The position numbers and the translations under genes were made by a program. 64,000 nucleotides of DNA from Flagellimonas chongwuensis (lineage in GTDB: Bacteria; Bacteroidota; Bacteroidia; Flavobacteriales; Flavobacteriaceae): assembly GCF_013376415.1 (NCBI RefSeq), contig NZ_WYET01000001.1:62001-126000 (forward strand). The letters are read 5' to 3'. A model generated the notes under the pieces. It was not told the origin of the DNA. It ran no database searches and was given only the letters and a program-made list of their open reading frames with translations. Numbering within the stretch: the stretch's first letter is position 1; each line of letters starts with the position of its first letter. Shown here in pieces: positions 45,232-53,450 of this stretch.

Positions 45232-46134
45232 ATGAAAATCACCTATTTCGCATTTTTATTTTTTCCCGTTTGCTTTTCCATCTTTGGGCAGCAAACTCTA
45301 CCAATAAAAGTGGGGAGCGAAAAAGTAAAACCGTTGACCAAGTTGATAGACACCTCGTTACAAGCAAATCTAGAAGACGAGATTTTGGGCAATGAGGCGT
45401 GGGCCAGCTTGATAGGTCAAAAAAAGATGGCAATTGGCATCGTGGATCTTAGCAACCCCGAACGTGTTAGATTTGCAAGGATCAACGGCAATCACATGAT
45501 GTATGCTGCAAGCCTACCAAAGATTGCCATTCTACTTGCCGCAATGGACGCTATAGAAAAGAGTGAGATCATTGAAACTTCCGAAGTCAAAAAGGACATG
45601 AGATTAATGATCAGCAAATCGGACAATGCAGCATCTACCAGAATGATTGACCGTTTGGGGTATGCCAAGATAGAATCCGTAATGACCGACCCAAAGTATG
45701 CTTTCTACGATGAAGGCAACGGAGGCGGGCTCTGGGTAGGCAAAAGATATGGTGGCGGTGGAGACACCAATAGGGAACCTCTAAAACAACTCAGCCATGC
45801 CGCATCCGTTACACAGGTGTGCCGTTTTTATTATTTACTTGCCAATGGTAAACTGGTAAATGAAAAGCGCTCCAAACAAATGCTCAACATCATGGAGAAC
45901 CCGGAACTTCACCACAAATTCGTGAATACCTTGGAGGTGATTGCGCCTTCCGCACGTCTTTTTAGGAAATCAGGCTCTTGGAAAACCTATCATTCCGATT
46001 CCATTCTGGTATGGGGCAAAGAGTCCAATCGAAGATACATCTTGGTCGCACTGATCGATGACCCTAATGGCGAACAGATTATTCGAAATTTGGTAAAGCC
46101 CATCGAAAAAGTATTGAAAAAACCCGAAATTTAA
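45232..46134 (+). CDS. Exported class A beta-lactamase-fold serine hydrolase
   Basis: The 300-residue protein has a signal peptide (MKITYFAFLFFPVCFSIFGQ). All three active-site elements of penicillin-recognising serine enzymes are intact: Ser94-x-x-Lys97 (ASLPK), Ser130-Asp-Asn132 (KSDN) and Lys246-Ser-Gly (KSGSW). A Gly-rich insert (NGGGLWVGKRYGGGGD) lies between them. It does not look like a resistance enzyme; a peptidoglycan or other envelope peptide substrate is more likely. It is followed at 22 bases by the transporter-HEAT gene, and a distant paralogue lies at 48945-50207. Confidence 0.9.
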   Translation: MKITYFAFLFFPVCFSIFGQQTLPIKVGSEKVKPLTKLIDTSLQANLEDEILGNEAWASLIGQKKMAIGIVDLSNPERVRFARINGNHMMYAASLPKIAILLAAMDAIEKSEIIETSEVKKDMRLMISKSDNAASTRMIDRLGYAKIESVMTDPKYAFYDEGNGGGLWVGKRYGGGGDTNREPLKQLSHAASVTQVCRFYYLLANGKLVNEKRSKQMLNIMENPELHHKFVNTLEVIAPSARLFRKSGSWKTYHSDSILVWGKESNRRYILVALIDDPNGEQIIRNLVKPIEKVLKKPEI

Positions 46135-46156
46135 TCATTGGAAAGTCACATCGCCA

Positions 46157-48958
46157 ATGATATTTGAGCTAACAAAGAAGTTTTTTGACATACGAAAGGG
46201 AGAATTCAAAATCTCCCTTTTTATGTTTTGCTACATCTTTCTGATCATTTCCGTATTACTGATTATAAAACCGACAATCAATGCGCTTTTTCTTTCAGAA
46301 CTTGGTGCGGAAAAATTATCCGTGGCCTATATTCTGGTCGCTTTCACCGCGGTCCTAAGTTCTTTTTTCTATACACGGGTGCTGACCAAATTTGAGCTAA
46401 ACCACATTATAAAAACCACATTGCTCACTTCCATAAGTGTACTTGTGGCATTGGCCATTCTTTTAAAAATGGGACTAATGAATCCCTATTTGTTGTTCTT
46501 TTTTTATATCTGGTCGGCTATATATGCCGTGCTTTCCGCATCCCAATTTTGGGTATTGGCCAATCTAGTGTATAATGTAAGGGATGCCAAAAGGCTGTTT
46601 GGATTTATAGGTTCTGGAGCCATATTGGGCGGTATATTTGGAGGCTACATTACCTCCATTTTGGCACCTTTTGTAGGGAACGATGCCATGATTCTCATCG
46701 CCGCAATCATGCTTATGGGTTGTTTTCCCGTTTTACGGGTAATCTGGAAACTTCGGGTAAATAAGCTAGATGATTTCAAAAAAAAGAAGCGAATCTCTAT
46801 TACAGATGGCCATCCGTACAAACTGATCAAAAAATCACGCCATTTAACCTACATGGCACTCTCGGTGGCCATAGGCGTGTTGGTGGCCAAGTTGGTGGAC
46901 TATCAGTTCAGTGATTTTGCCGCAAAATCCTTTGAAGATCCTGAGGAACTTACTTCCTTTTTGGCCTTTTGGTTTTCCACGTTCAACCTACTGTCATTGG
47001 GAATTCAATTATTTATTACGCATCGCATTGTAGGAATCTGGGGCGTTGGATTTTCGTTGTTGCTCCTACCTTTAGGCATTCTTTTCGGCTCTATCTTTTT
47101 TTTGATATTGCCCGAACTGTCCGCAATCGTCGTCATCAAGGCCATGGATGGAATTTTAAAACAATCCATAAACAAAAGTGCATCCGAATTATTGGTGCTC
47201 CCTTTACCTTTTGAACTAAAAAACCGTACCAAATCTTTTATAGATGTGGTTGTTGACAGCATAGCCACTGGAATTGCCGGTCTATTGCTCATTTTTTTCG
47301 TGAGCGCCCTAGACCTCGGAACCACTAGCATTACCCTATTGATCATAGTTTTAGTGCTCGTATGGATATTTTTTATCGGTGTGTTACGCAAGGAATATTA
47401 TGCCACTTTTAAAAAGAACCTTGAAAATGTTTCGCCAAGTGCCTCAGCATCATCCAATGCAAAAGTGAAGCCGATTTCCGCTGTGGAAGGAATGAAAAAC
47501 GTTTTTTACAGCGGTACCGACGAACAAATTCTTTTTATGCTCAACAAATTGATGGAAATCAATGACAAGAGATTTACAGATGATGTTATCAGATTGCTTG
47601 ACCATCCCTCACTTAAGGTAAAAGCAGCCGCCATGCGGAATCTGTATTTTTTGAACAGCTCCAGCATGATTACCAACATCAACGAACTATTAGAGCATAA
47701 TGATGAAGAATTGACCTTGGCAACCTTTGAATACTTGTTATTGCACGCCGAACAAAATGAAGAATACATTTTCGACAAATTTCTAGAAGCGGACAGCCAA
47801 TTAATAAAAGATACCGCACTGTATTGTTTGGCCTTGGAAAGTACGGGCAACCAGACCCTAAAAAACAAATATGAACTTTCAGCCAGATTGGAAAAACGAT
47901 TGTCCCAAAAAGACATCGCACTAAATCCACTCGTATTAAAGACCATTGGCGCTTCGGGTTATCCTCAATTCTATCCGGTGATAACAGATTATCTCGATAG
48001 TATGGATAATCATTTTAGGGAGGCCGCAATTAAAGCGGCCGGATTGAGCATGCGGCCATTGTTCATTAACAAATTACTGCAATTGCTCACTCATAAAAAC
48101 ATGCGTCCGTTTGTCATAGAGGCCTTTCACAATTACGGTCCAGGCATCCTTCCTATCTTAGTTTCAAATGTAAAGAACCGTTCAGTAAACCTCGACGTTT
48201 GCAGACTTGTACCATTGGTCATAAAAACCTTTATGTCCAAGGAGGCTGTACATTCATTATTCCAACTTTTTGATGATGTGGACCTAAGTGTACGATTGTC
48301 CGTGGTACGAGCACTGAGCGATATCAGAAAAGAGCGCCCTACGCTTCGTTTCAACCGATTCAAGATAGTTGCTAAGATTTTTGAAGAATGTACGCTGTAC
48401 CACCAAACGTTATCGGCAATGCACACGCAGATCATTATTTCGTACAGAAATCGAAAAAAATCCGGAGGACTCATCAATATGGAAGAAAAAGATGCGAGGG
48501 CATCCTTATTGGAGCTATTGGAACGTAGACTTGATTCAGGGCTGGAACGCATATTCAAATTACTTGGGCTTAAATATGTGCAGGAAGATGTTCATAATGC
48601 CTATTTGGGCCTTTTGAGTCCCAAGGAAGAATCGCGAATCAAAGCGATAGAATTTTTGGACAATCTGCTTACCGGGAACCTTAAACAAAGGTTATTGCCC
48701 ATAATAGAGGAGGCCACTATGGATTTTTCGTCTGAAGAGGCAATACAAAAAATCAAACACACCATCCCCAGCGAAATCGAATGTTTTGAGCAGCTATTGC
48801 AAATCCCTGATGTAAGATTAAAATTGGCCGTAATCTATCTGATGGGCAAACAACAGGACAATCGTTTTGTTCCACTATTGGAGAACTTGGCTACCGATGA
48901 CAACCCAAAAATTAAGGATTTTGCTCAAAATGCCCTCAAGGAAATCAACCTTTCCTAA
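46157..48958 (+). CDS. Nucleotide-transporter-like (MFS/NTT) protein fused to HEAT repeats
   Basis: This 933-residue protein has about twelve membrane helices in residues 15-415 (KISLFMFCYIFLIISVLLII; GFIGSGAILGGIFGGYITS; LGTTSITLLIIVLVLVWIFF) and a cytoplasmic tail of about 500 residues made of HEAT repeats (e.g. FTDDVIRLLDHPSLKVKAAAM; LVIYLMGK-type helices near the end). The membrane part resembles the ATP/ADP translocase-related (Npt/Tlc) branch of the MFS. Nucleotide transport is inferred from that resemblance and is not shown. Its last 14 bases overlap the convergent serine hydrolase gene. Confidence 0.88.
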   Translation: MIFELTKKFFDIRKGEFKISLFMFCYIFLIISVLLIIKPTINALFLSELGAEKLSVAYILVAFTAVLSSFFYTRVLTKFELNHIIKTTLLTSISVLVALAILLKMGLMNPYLLFFFYIWSAIYAVLSASQFWVLANLVYNVRDAKRLFGFIGSGAILGGIFGGYITSILAPFVGNDAMILIAAIMLMGCFPVLRVIWKLRVNKLDDFKKKKRISITDGHPYKLIKKSRHLTYMALSVAIGVLVAKLVDYQFSDFAAKSFEDPEELTSFLAFWFSTFNLLSLGIQLFITHRIVGIWGVGFSLLLLPLGILFGSIFFLILPELSAIVVIKAMDGILKQSINKSASELLVLPLPFELKNRTKSFIDVVVDSIATGIAGLLLIFFVSALDLGTTSITLLIIVLVLVWIFFIGVLRKEYYATFKKNLENVSPSASASSNAKVKPISAVEGMKNVFYSGTDEQILFMLNKLMEINDKRFTDDVIRLLDHPSLKVKAAAMRNLYFLNSSSMITNINELLEHNDEELTLATFEYLLLHAEQNEEYIFDKFLEADSQLIKDTALYCLALESTGNQTLKNKYELSARLEKRLSQKDIALNPLVLKTIGASGYPQFYPVITDYLDSMDNHFREAAIKAAGLSMRPLFINKLLQLLTHKNMRPFVIEAFHNYGPGILPILVSNVKNRSVNLDVCRLVPLVIKTFMSKEAVHSLFQLFDDVDLSVRLSVVRALSDIRKERPTLRFNRFKIVAKIFEECTLYHQTLSAMHTQIIISYRNRKKSGGLINMEEKDARASLLELLERRLDSGLERIFKLLGLKYVQEDVHNAYLGLLSPKEESRIKAIEFLDNLLTGNLKQRLLPIIEEATMDFSSEEAIQKIKHTIPSEIECFEQLLQIPDVRLKLAVIYLMGKQQDNRFVPLLENLATDDNPKIKDFAQNALKEINLS

Positions 48959-50207
48959 CAATCTTATCAATGGCGGATGCCAAATACATATGATCGGATG
49001 CCGAATTTTTTCGGAGTACATTGGTCATTAATACCACCATATATCTACAATTATCGGGGTGTTCCACTATAATTACAGAATTCATAAAGTTCTGAACATT
49101 CCCCATATATTTTCCGCATTCCTCGCCCTTGCTCCTATCGCATTTATATAGACTTCCCGATTTAAAATAGACCGCTGCTTCTTTTAAAGCTGGTGACTGC
49201 GCATACCGTATTCGTCTATCCGTCATGTACATTAACCGCTTCATTTCAAGGCTACTTTCCTCATCTACCACCTTACCTTGCTCCAACTGTACCAAAAACT
49301 TCATCAAACCATAAGGAGTGCCGATACTTCCGCCTTTATCTCCTACGTAGGTATTGGCTCCTGAGGTGAAAAAGCTGCCCAAGCGCCATTCATCGGAAGT
49401 TATTCCCAAATCCCGAAGCGGTAGATTTACCACATCGTTGGCCAAGTCAGTCAGTTCTTTCTTAGGAGTTTCCTTAAAATAAGCCATCGCCTCTTCATCC
49501 GTGAGCTCAGGATATTTTTTGCCGAAGGCGGCCATCAACAATGCTTCCCGCCATACAATACTGGCTGCCCCATTGTTGCTCACGGAGAGCATATGGTCGG
49601 CCCATTCATACAGACTGAATACATCACTGGCAACGACTTGGCGTTTTACCAATGTATTTTTTTCCACATTAAAAACGGGAACGGTGTGTTCATCGGTAAG
49701 CCCCCAAACCCCGGCTTTCACCACTTTATCTTTTAGTAATTGTGTACGCAGTTCAAAAGAATCGGGATAGATTTTGGCCAACTGTTCAAAAAGTGCAGTA
49801 AGTACGGCCAATTTGCCCACGCTCCCAGGCTGATAACCCAATGTTTTGTTACGTTCGGCATATCGGACGCTATCGGGGTCGGAAATATCCAAAATGGCCA
49901 AAGAATAGCTTTTGTCGAGACCTCGGAACAGGGCACCTATATCTTTCTGAAATGATTCGTCCACTTCAAAAAAACTTCCAACGCTATCTTCCTTTCTGGA
50001 TAAGAGATTGAGCTTGATGTCCTCCCAAGATTTCATGGCACCCTCGGGCAATGGAGAAGATTCCTTCAACTCACCGTTTTTGACCATTTGAAGTCTTTTG
50101 AGGCGTTTGATTCCAGTACGCTCGTATCCATCGATAGGATATTCCACAAACTCGCTGAATCCGAGTCCTATCAAACCTAAAAATACTATAACAACTATCT
50201 TTTTCAT
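48945..50207 (-). CDS. Exported class A beta-lactamase-fold serine hydrolase, second copy
   Basis: This 420-residue protein has an N-terminal hydrophobic segment (VVIVFLGLIGLGFSEF), probably a signal or anchor. The active-site set is complete: Ser129-x-x-Lys132 (PGSVGK), Ser210-Asn-Asn212 (SVSNN) and Lys349-Ser-Gly (KSGSLY). The stretch ILDISDPDSVRYAERN mirrors VDLSNPERVRFARING in the first copy, so the two are related, but this one has long extra segments. Two further Cys residues lie just after KSG (KCDRSKGEEC). Its ATG abuts the dikinase stop codon, so they are translationally coupled. Confidence 0.9.
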   Translation of the reverse strand: MKKIVVIVFLGLIGLGFSEFVEYPIDGYERTGIKRLKRLQMVKNGELKESSPLPEGAMKSWEDIKLNLLSRKEDSVGSFFEVDESFQKDIGALFRGLDKSYSLAILDISDPDSVRYAERNKTLGYQPGSVGKLAVLTALFEQLAKIYPDSFELRTQLLKDKVVKAGVWGLTDEHTVPVFNVEKNTLVKRQVVASDVFSLYEWADHMLSVSNNGAASIVWREALLMAAFGKKYPELTDEEAMAYFKETPKKELTDLANDVVNLPLRDLGITSDEWRLGSFFTSGANTYVGDKGGSIGTPYGLMKFLVQLEQGKVVDEESSLEMKRLMYMTDRRIRYAQSPALKEAAVYFKSGSLYKCDRSKGEECGKYMGNVQNFMNSVIIVEHPDNCRYMVVLMTNVLRKNSASDHMYLASAIDKIVRKG

Positions 50208-53117
50208 TTACAATTTTTTAGAAAGTGAAATACGTTTTTCAAGGTCAATCTTTGGAGTGATGGATTCCAAATACGTTGACCCCAAAGCCTTCTTGTTCTC
50301 AACGAACGGACGAATCTGGAACAACCATAATTTGTTGTCCTTAAAACCAAGCTCCACATCATAAGCACCCTCGTAATCCGAGTTGGTTTCTTTGGGAACA
50401 CGTTCCCGAATGGTACGTGCCAAATCTCGGATTTCTTTGATGTTCCTTTCCTTGAGCACTCGTTCTTGAAAGGTTGCACTCTTCTTTTCGGTACCGCCCG
50501 TTACAGGAAGTACGTTGTAAAAAGGTTCCCTTGCCGGTGCCAACAAGGTATAGGCTCCACTGTCCTTGATAAGATATTGCTCTGCCGACTGACCATCCAC
50601 AGCGCCACCGGCTCCTCTGCTGAAAGCTACGGTAAGGTCTTTATCCGTTCCTGAACTTATTCCCTTGGTAATCAAAACGCCCGAATAATCTACGTCTACG
50701 CTCGGGATTACCAAAATGGAAGGGTACACATTTTCGGGATTCAACAAATATTTTTGGCGCCATTTAAAACTCCTTTCCGTGTAGGGCGATGCCCAAACAT
50801 CTTTTATACCCTCCAAAATTTTGGTTTTGTCCACCGAATTGAAAATGGTAAGGTTAAGACCTGCACCTGTAAATTCCTTAAGATCTTCCATGTTGGTATC
50901 GCTACGTAGAAATACAGGAACTTTACCAAGGTCACCTCCCAATACCTCTTTGAACCCATTTTCCAATTGATCTACAAAACTGTCGAGCAACTCCATTTTT
51001 TTTATGGCCGAGCGCAGGGTCTCCAATTGTCTCAACTGATAATTTTCTACTTCATTTTCAGAAATTCCCGAATCCAACATACGGTTCGCCTCTTGGAACA
51101 TATCGGTCAAAAATTCCCAATACGAACCCTCTTGGCCGGACATTTTTTGGTCCATATGGGTTCTAAAAATCCCAAAGGGAATCACCAATCCCTCAACAAC
51201 CTTATCGGGAAACATTTTTTTGAGCTGTCCAAGGTTGGCCGCTTTGGGCCCGCACAATTTTCCGGAATCATCGGCATCAACGGTTCGCATGTTAAGCACA
51301 TTATTCTCGTCCAAACGGATTTGTCCTACAGGCACCTCTATACGTTCTTCCCTTCTTTCCTTAATCTCAAAAAGAGCCAGCTCTTCTTGCGACATTTGGT
51401 TCTCAGGCTTAATGATGACGTTCCCTTTATTGGATACGGCATAGAAAACCCTGGTACCGTCATATTTTTTTAAGGCCTGTAAATTTTCATCGGATAGGGC
51501 CGCATTCGGAATCCCAAGGTTTCGCGCCAATAATTGTACGTGCGAGACCATGTTGCCCTCGGCCACCGTGGCAATGCCCGCCACGGGTTTTAAATCTGAG
51601 GGTGGACGCTGGAACACATAGATTTTATCGGAAGAAACCTCAATATCGTCAGAACTGCCTCCCACGACCACAAGTTCCCCAAAAGCATAACCCGGGTTAA
51701 GTCCACGAATAGTGCTTTGGTTCTGCACATCCATCACTTTGTTCGCCAATTGCGATTCCTTTGATATTAAATTGCCCAATTCGCCAACGCTCTGCCCTAA
51801 ATGAAGCGAGACCGAACCACGGATTTTGTCATCTATAAATCCGGCTGCGAGGGGTTCAAAAGCTACATATTGCTTAACGGTGGCTTCATAGTTCGCCTTT
51901 GTCATAGCGGCGCTCCATTCCACAGCGGCTCTTGCCCTGTTCAAAACTTCGGTAAGTTCTCCTAGGGAGCGTTCTTGCATATCGTATTTGGTGAGTTCGC
52001 TTGCCAATTGGCTCCATTCCCATTGTTCTAGGTAGCCCGATCCCGTAACCGCCATTCCCAAGTAGCATATTTTATGCAATAGCTCTTTCAAATTTTCAGG
52101 CTGATATTCCGGTGAACTTTTGAATACAATCTCTTCCAATTTCAAAGAAACATCCAGCAGTTGAAGTCTTGCGAGTGGTCTTTCTTCCTCGATGAGCCCT
52201 TCACGTATATCGTACAAAAGCTGAGACGCTTGTTCAACCAACTGCTTTGGTGAATTTAAACTTGACGCACTTGCCGCAAAACTACTGATGGAATTACCAA
52301 GCGGTGTTCCTATGGCCAAAGGTGCTATTTTGGGCAATCTTGAAATATCGACGGGCTTATGAAATTCTTTCATGGTGGCAACCAGTCCATCGAGCTTTTG
52401 AGCGATGTCCGCTGTCAATTTTGAAGCCTGCGCCTGTTTGAACTTAATTACTTTCTGGATATCAGATTCTTCTGGCTGACTGTGGATTTTGGTCCTTAGG
52501 TCCATAAAAGGAAGGTACAAGTCGGATATCACTTTTGATTCGCTCCTCATTTTTTGAGCAACGTTGTCGTCCCCGTTATGTGGAATATCCTTTAAGGATT
52601 GACGCACCAAAAAGTATTCATCTCTCAACACCTCATCCTTGGCCAAAAGCCATTTATAAAATTCGATTCCCCAAGCTTGTTCGTCCTCGGACTGTATTGC
52701 ACCTCGATAGAACTGGCCTTTTTGATTGATCCAACCATTATCCACGCTCTTTAAATATTTATCGAGTTGGTATTGCTTGAGCCGGGAATGATTGTTCTGA
52801 GCGTCCCAAAAAGGTTCCAACTCGGTGTATGCCAAGATTTGACCGAGGAATATATGGTTGGTTTTGCCCAAGGCTACCACTTCATCCTTATAACGGGCAT
52901 GTTGTACGCCAGGGCCAATGTTATCGGGACATGGATCTTTGGGAGCTCGGATACTTCCATCTGTGCAGAACCAACGGATGTCCTTGTACGGACCCCGGAT
53001 ATCATTTTTATACTTTTTGATGAGTACTGTTATATCATTAGGCTCCAATTTTTGAGCTTTAACGATACATGGCAATGCCATTAAACAATAAAATAGTGTA
53101 AGGGTAAAACGCTTCAT
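50208..53117 (-). CDS. Exported dikinase-like protein (PEP-utiliser His domain plus ATP-grasp)
   Basis: The ATG at 53117 gives 969 residues with a clear signal peptide (KRFTLTLFYCLMALPCIVKAQ region); the upstream 13 codons are unlikely. A helical domain of about 460 residues comes first. Then a phosphohistidine swivel domain has His526 in GNMVSHVQLLARNLGIP. A PPDK/PEP-synthase-type ATP-grasp domain follows (about 610-945) with CGPKAANLGQLK, FLRSDTNMEDLKEFTGAG, DVWASPYTERSFKWR and DVELGFKDNKLWLFQIRP. This order (His domain before ATP domain) is that of glucan water dikinases. The substrate is unknown; location outside the cytoplasm is odd for an ATP enzyme. Confidence 0.88.
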   Translation of the reverse strand: MKRFTLTLFYCLMALPCIVKAQKLEPNDITVLIKKYKNDIRGPYKDIRWFCTDGSIRAPKDPCPDNIGPGVQHARYKDEVVALGKTNHIFLGQILAYTELEPFWDAQNNHSRLKQYQLDKYLKSVDNGWINQKGQFYRGAIQSEDEQAWGIEFYKWLLAKDEVLRDEYFLVRQSLKDIPHNGDDNVAQKMRSESKVISDLYLPFMDLRTKIHSQPEESDIQKVIKFKQAQASKLTADIAQKLDGLVATMKEFHKPVDISRLPKIAPLAIGTPLGNSISSFAASASSLNSPKQLVEQASQLLYDIREGLIEEERPLARLQLLDVSLKLEEIVFKSSPEYQPENLKELLHKICYLGMAVTGSGYLEQWEWSQLASELTKYDMQERSLGELTEVLNRARAAVEWSAAMTKANYEATVKQYVAFEPLAAGFIDDKIRGSVSLHLGQSVGELGNLISKESQLANKVMDVQNQSTIRGLNPGYAFGELVVVGGSSDDIEVSSDKIYVFQRPPSDLKPVAGIATVAEGNMVSHVQLLARNLGIPNAALSDENLQALKKYDGTRVFYAVSNKGNVIIKPENQMSQEELALFEIKERREERIEVPVGQIRLDENNVLNMRTVDADDSGKLCGPKAANLGQLKKMFPDKVVEGLVIPFGIFRTHMDQKMSGQEGSYWEFLTDMFQEANRMLDSGISENEVENYQLRQLETLRSAIKKMELLDSFVDQLENGFKEVLGGDLGKVPVFLRSDTNMEDLKEFTGAGLNLTIFNSVDKTKILEGIKDVWASPYTERSFKWRQKYLLNPENVYPSILVIPSVDVDYSGVLITKGISSGTDKDLTVAFSRGAGGAVDGQSAEQYLIKDSGAYTLLAPAREPFYNVLPVTGGTEKKSATFQERVLKERNIKEIRDLARTIRERVPKETNSDYEGAYDVELGFKDNKLWLFQIRPFVENKKALGSTYLESITPKIDLEKRISLSKKL

Positions 53118-53366
53118 AGCAAATACGTTTAACAATGATTTCCAGAAGTAAAGCAACTTTTGGAATATTGTCTTTTCTAGTAAATATATTCAAATAACAT
53201 CAAAATTTATTACTTGCGCTTTCCAATTTTGGACTATTGGAATAAATGAACAAGCGTCAATATTTATTCATTAATTTTTATTGAATTATAAGAATTATAG
53301 AACCACATTTGAAGAGAAAAAGTAATCTGGTCAAAAGTGAACCTTCACTTTTAAATCCTTGAACAG

Positions 53367-53394
53367 TTGAATCTACAGAAGAACTGTAAATTTG
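53367..53394 (+). promoter_or_regulatory. Bacteroidota-type promoter for the pseudouridine synthase gene
   Basis: TTG (53367-53369) and TAAATTTG (53387-53394) fit the -33/-7 pattern with a 17-base spacer, about 57 bases before the TTG start at 53451. The divergent gap 53118-53450 (333 bases) holds no gene; I found no clear promoter for the dikinase on the minus strand. Confidence 0.52.
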
Positions 53395-53450
53395 CAAGGA
53401 TAATCAAGTTTTGAATGGACTGACAATCAAACTTAGATAATAAAAAATTA

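Noticed and set aside
45232..50207. Antibiotic-resistance beta-lactamases
   Set aside because: Although both hydrolases keep the Ser-x-x-Lys, SDN/SNN and KSG motifs, their inserts, length and context do not look like resistance enzymes; an envelope hydrolase role is more likely.
53118..53156. Thirteen extra N-terminal codons of the dikinase
   Set aside because: The ATG at 53117 places a normal signal peptide at the N-terminus; the upstream residues do not fit.
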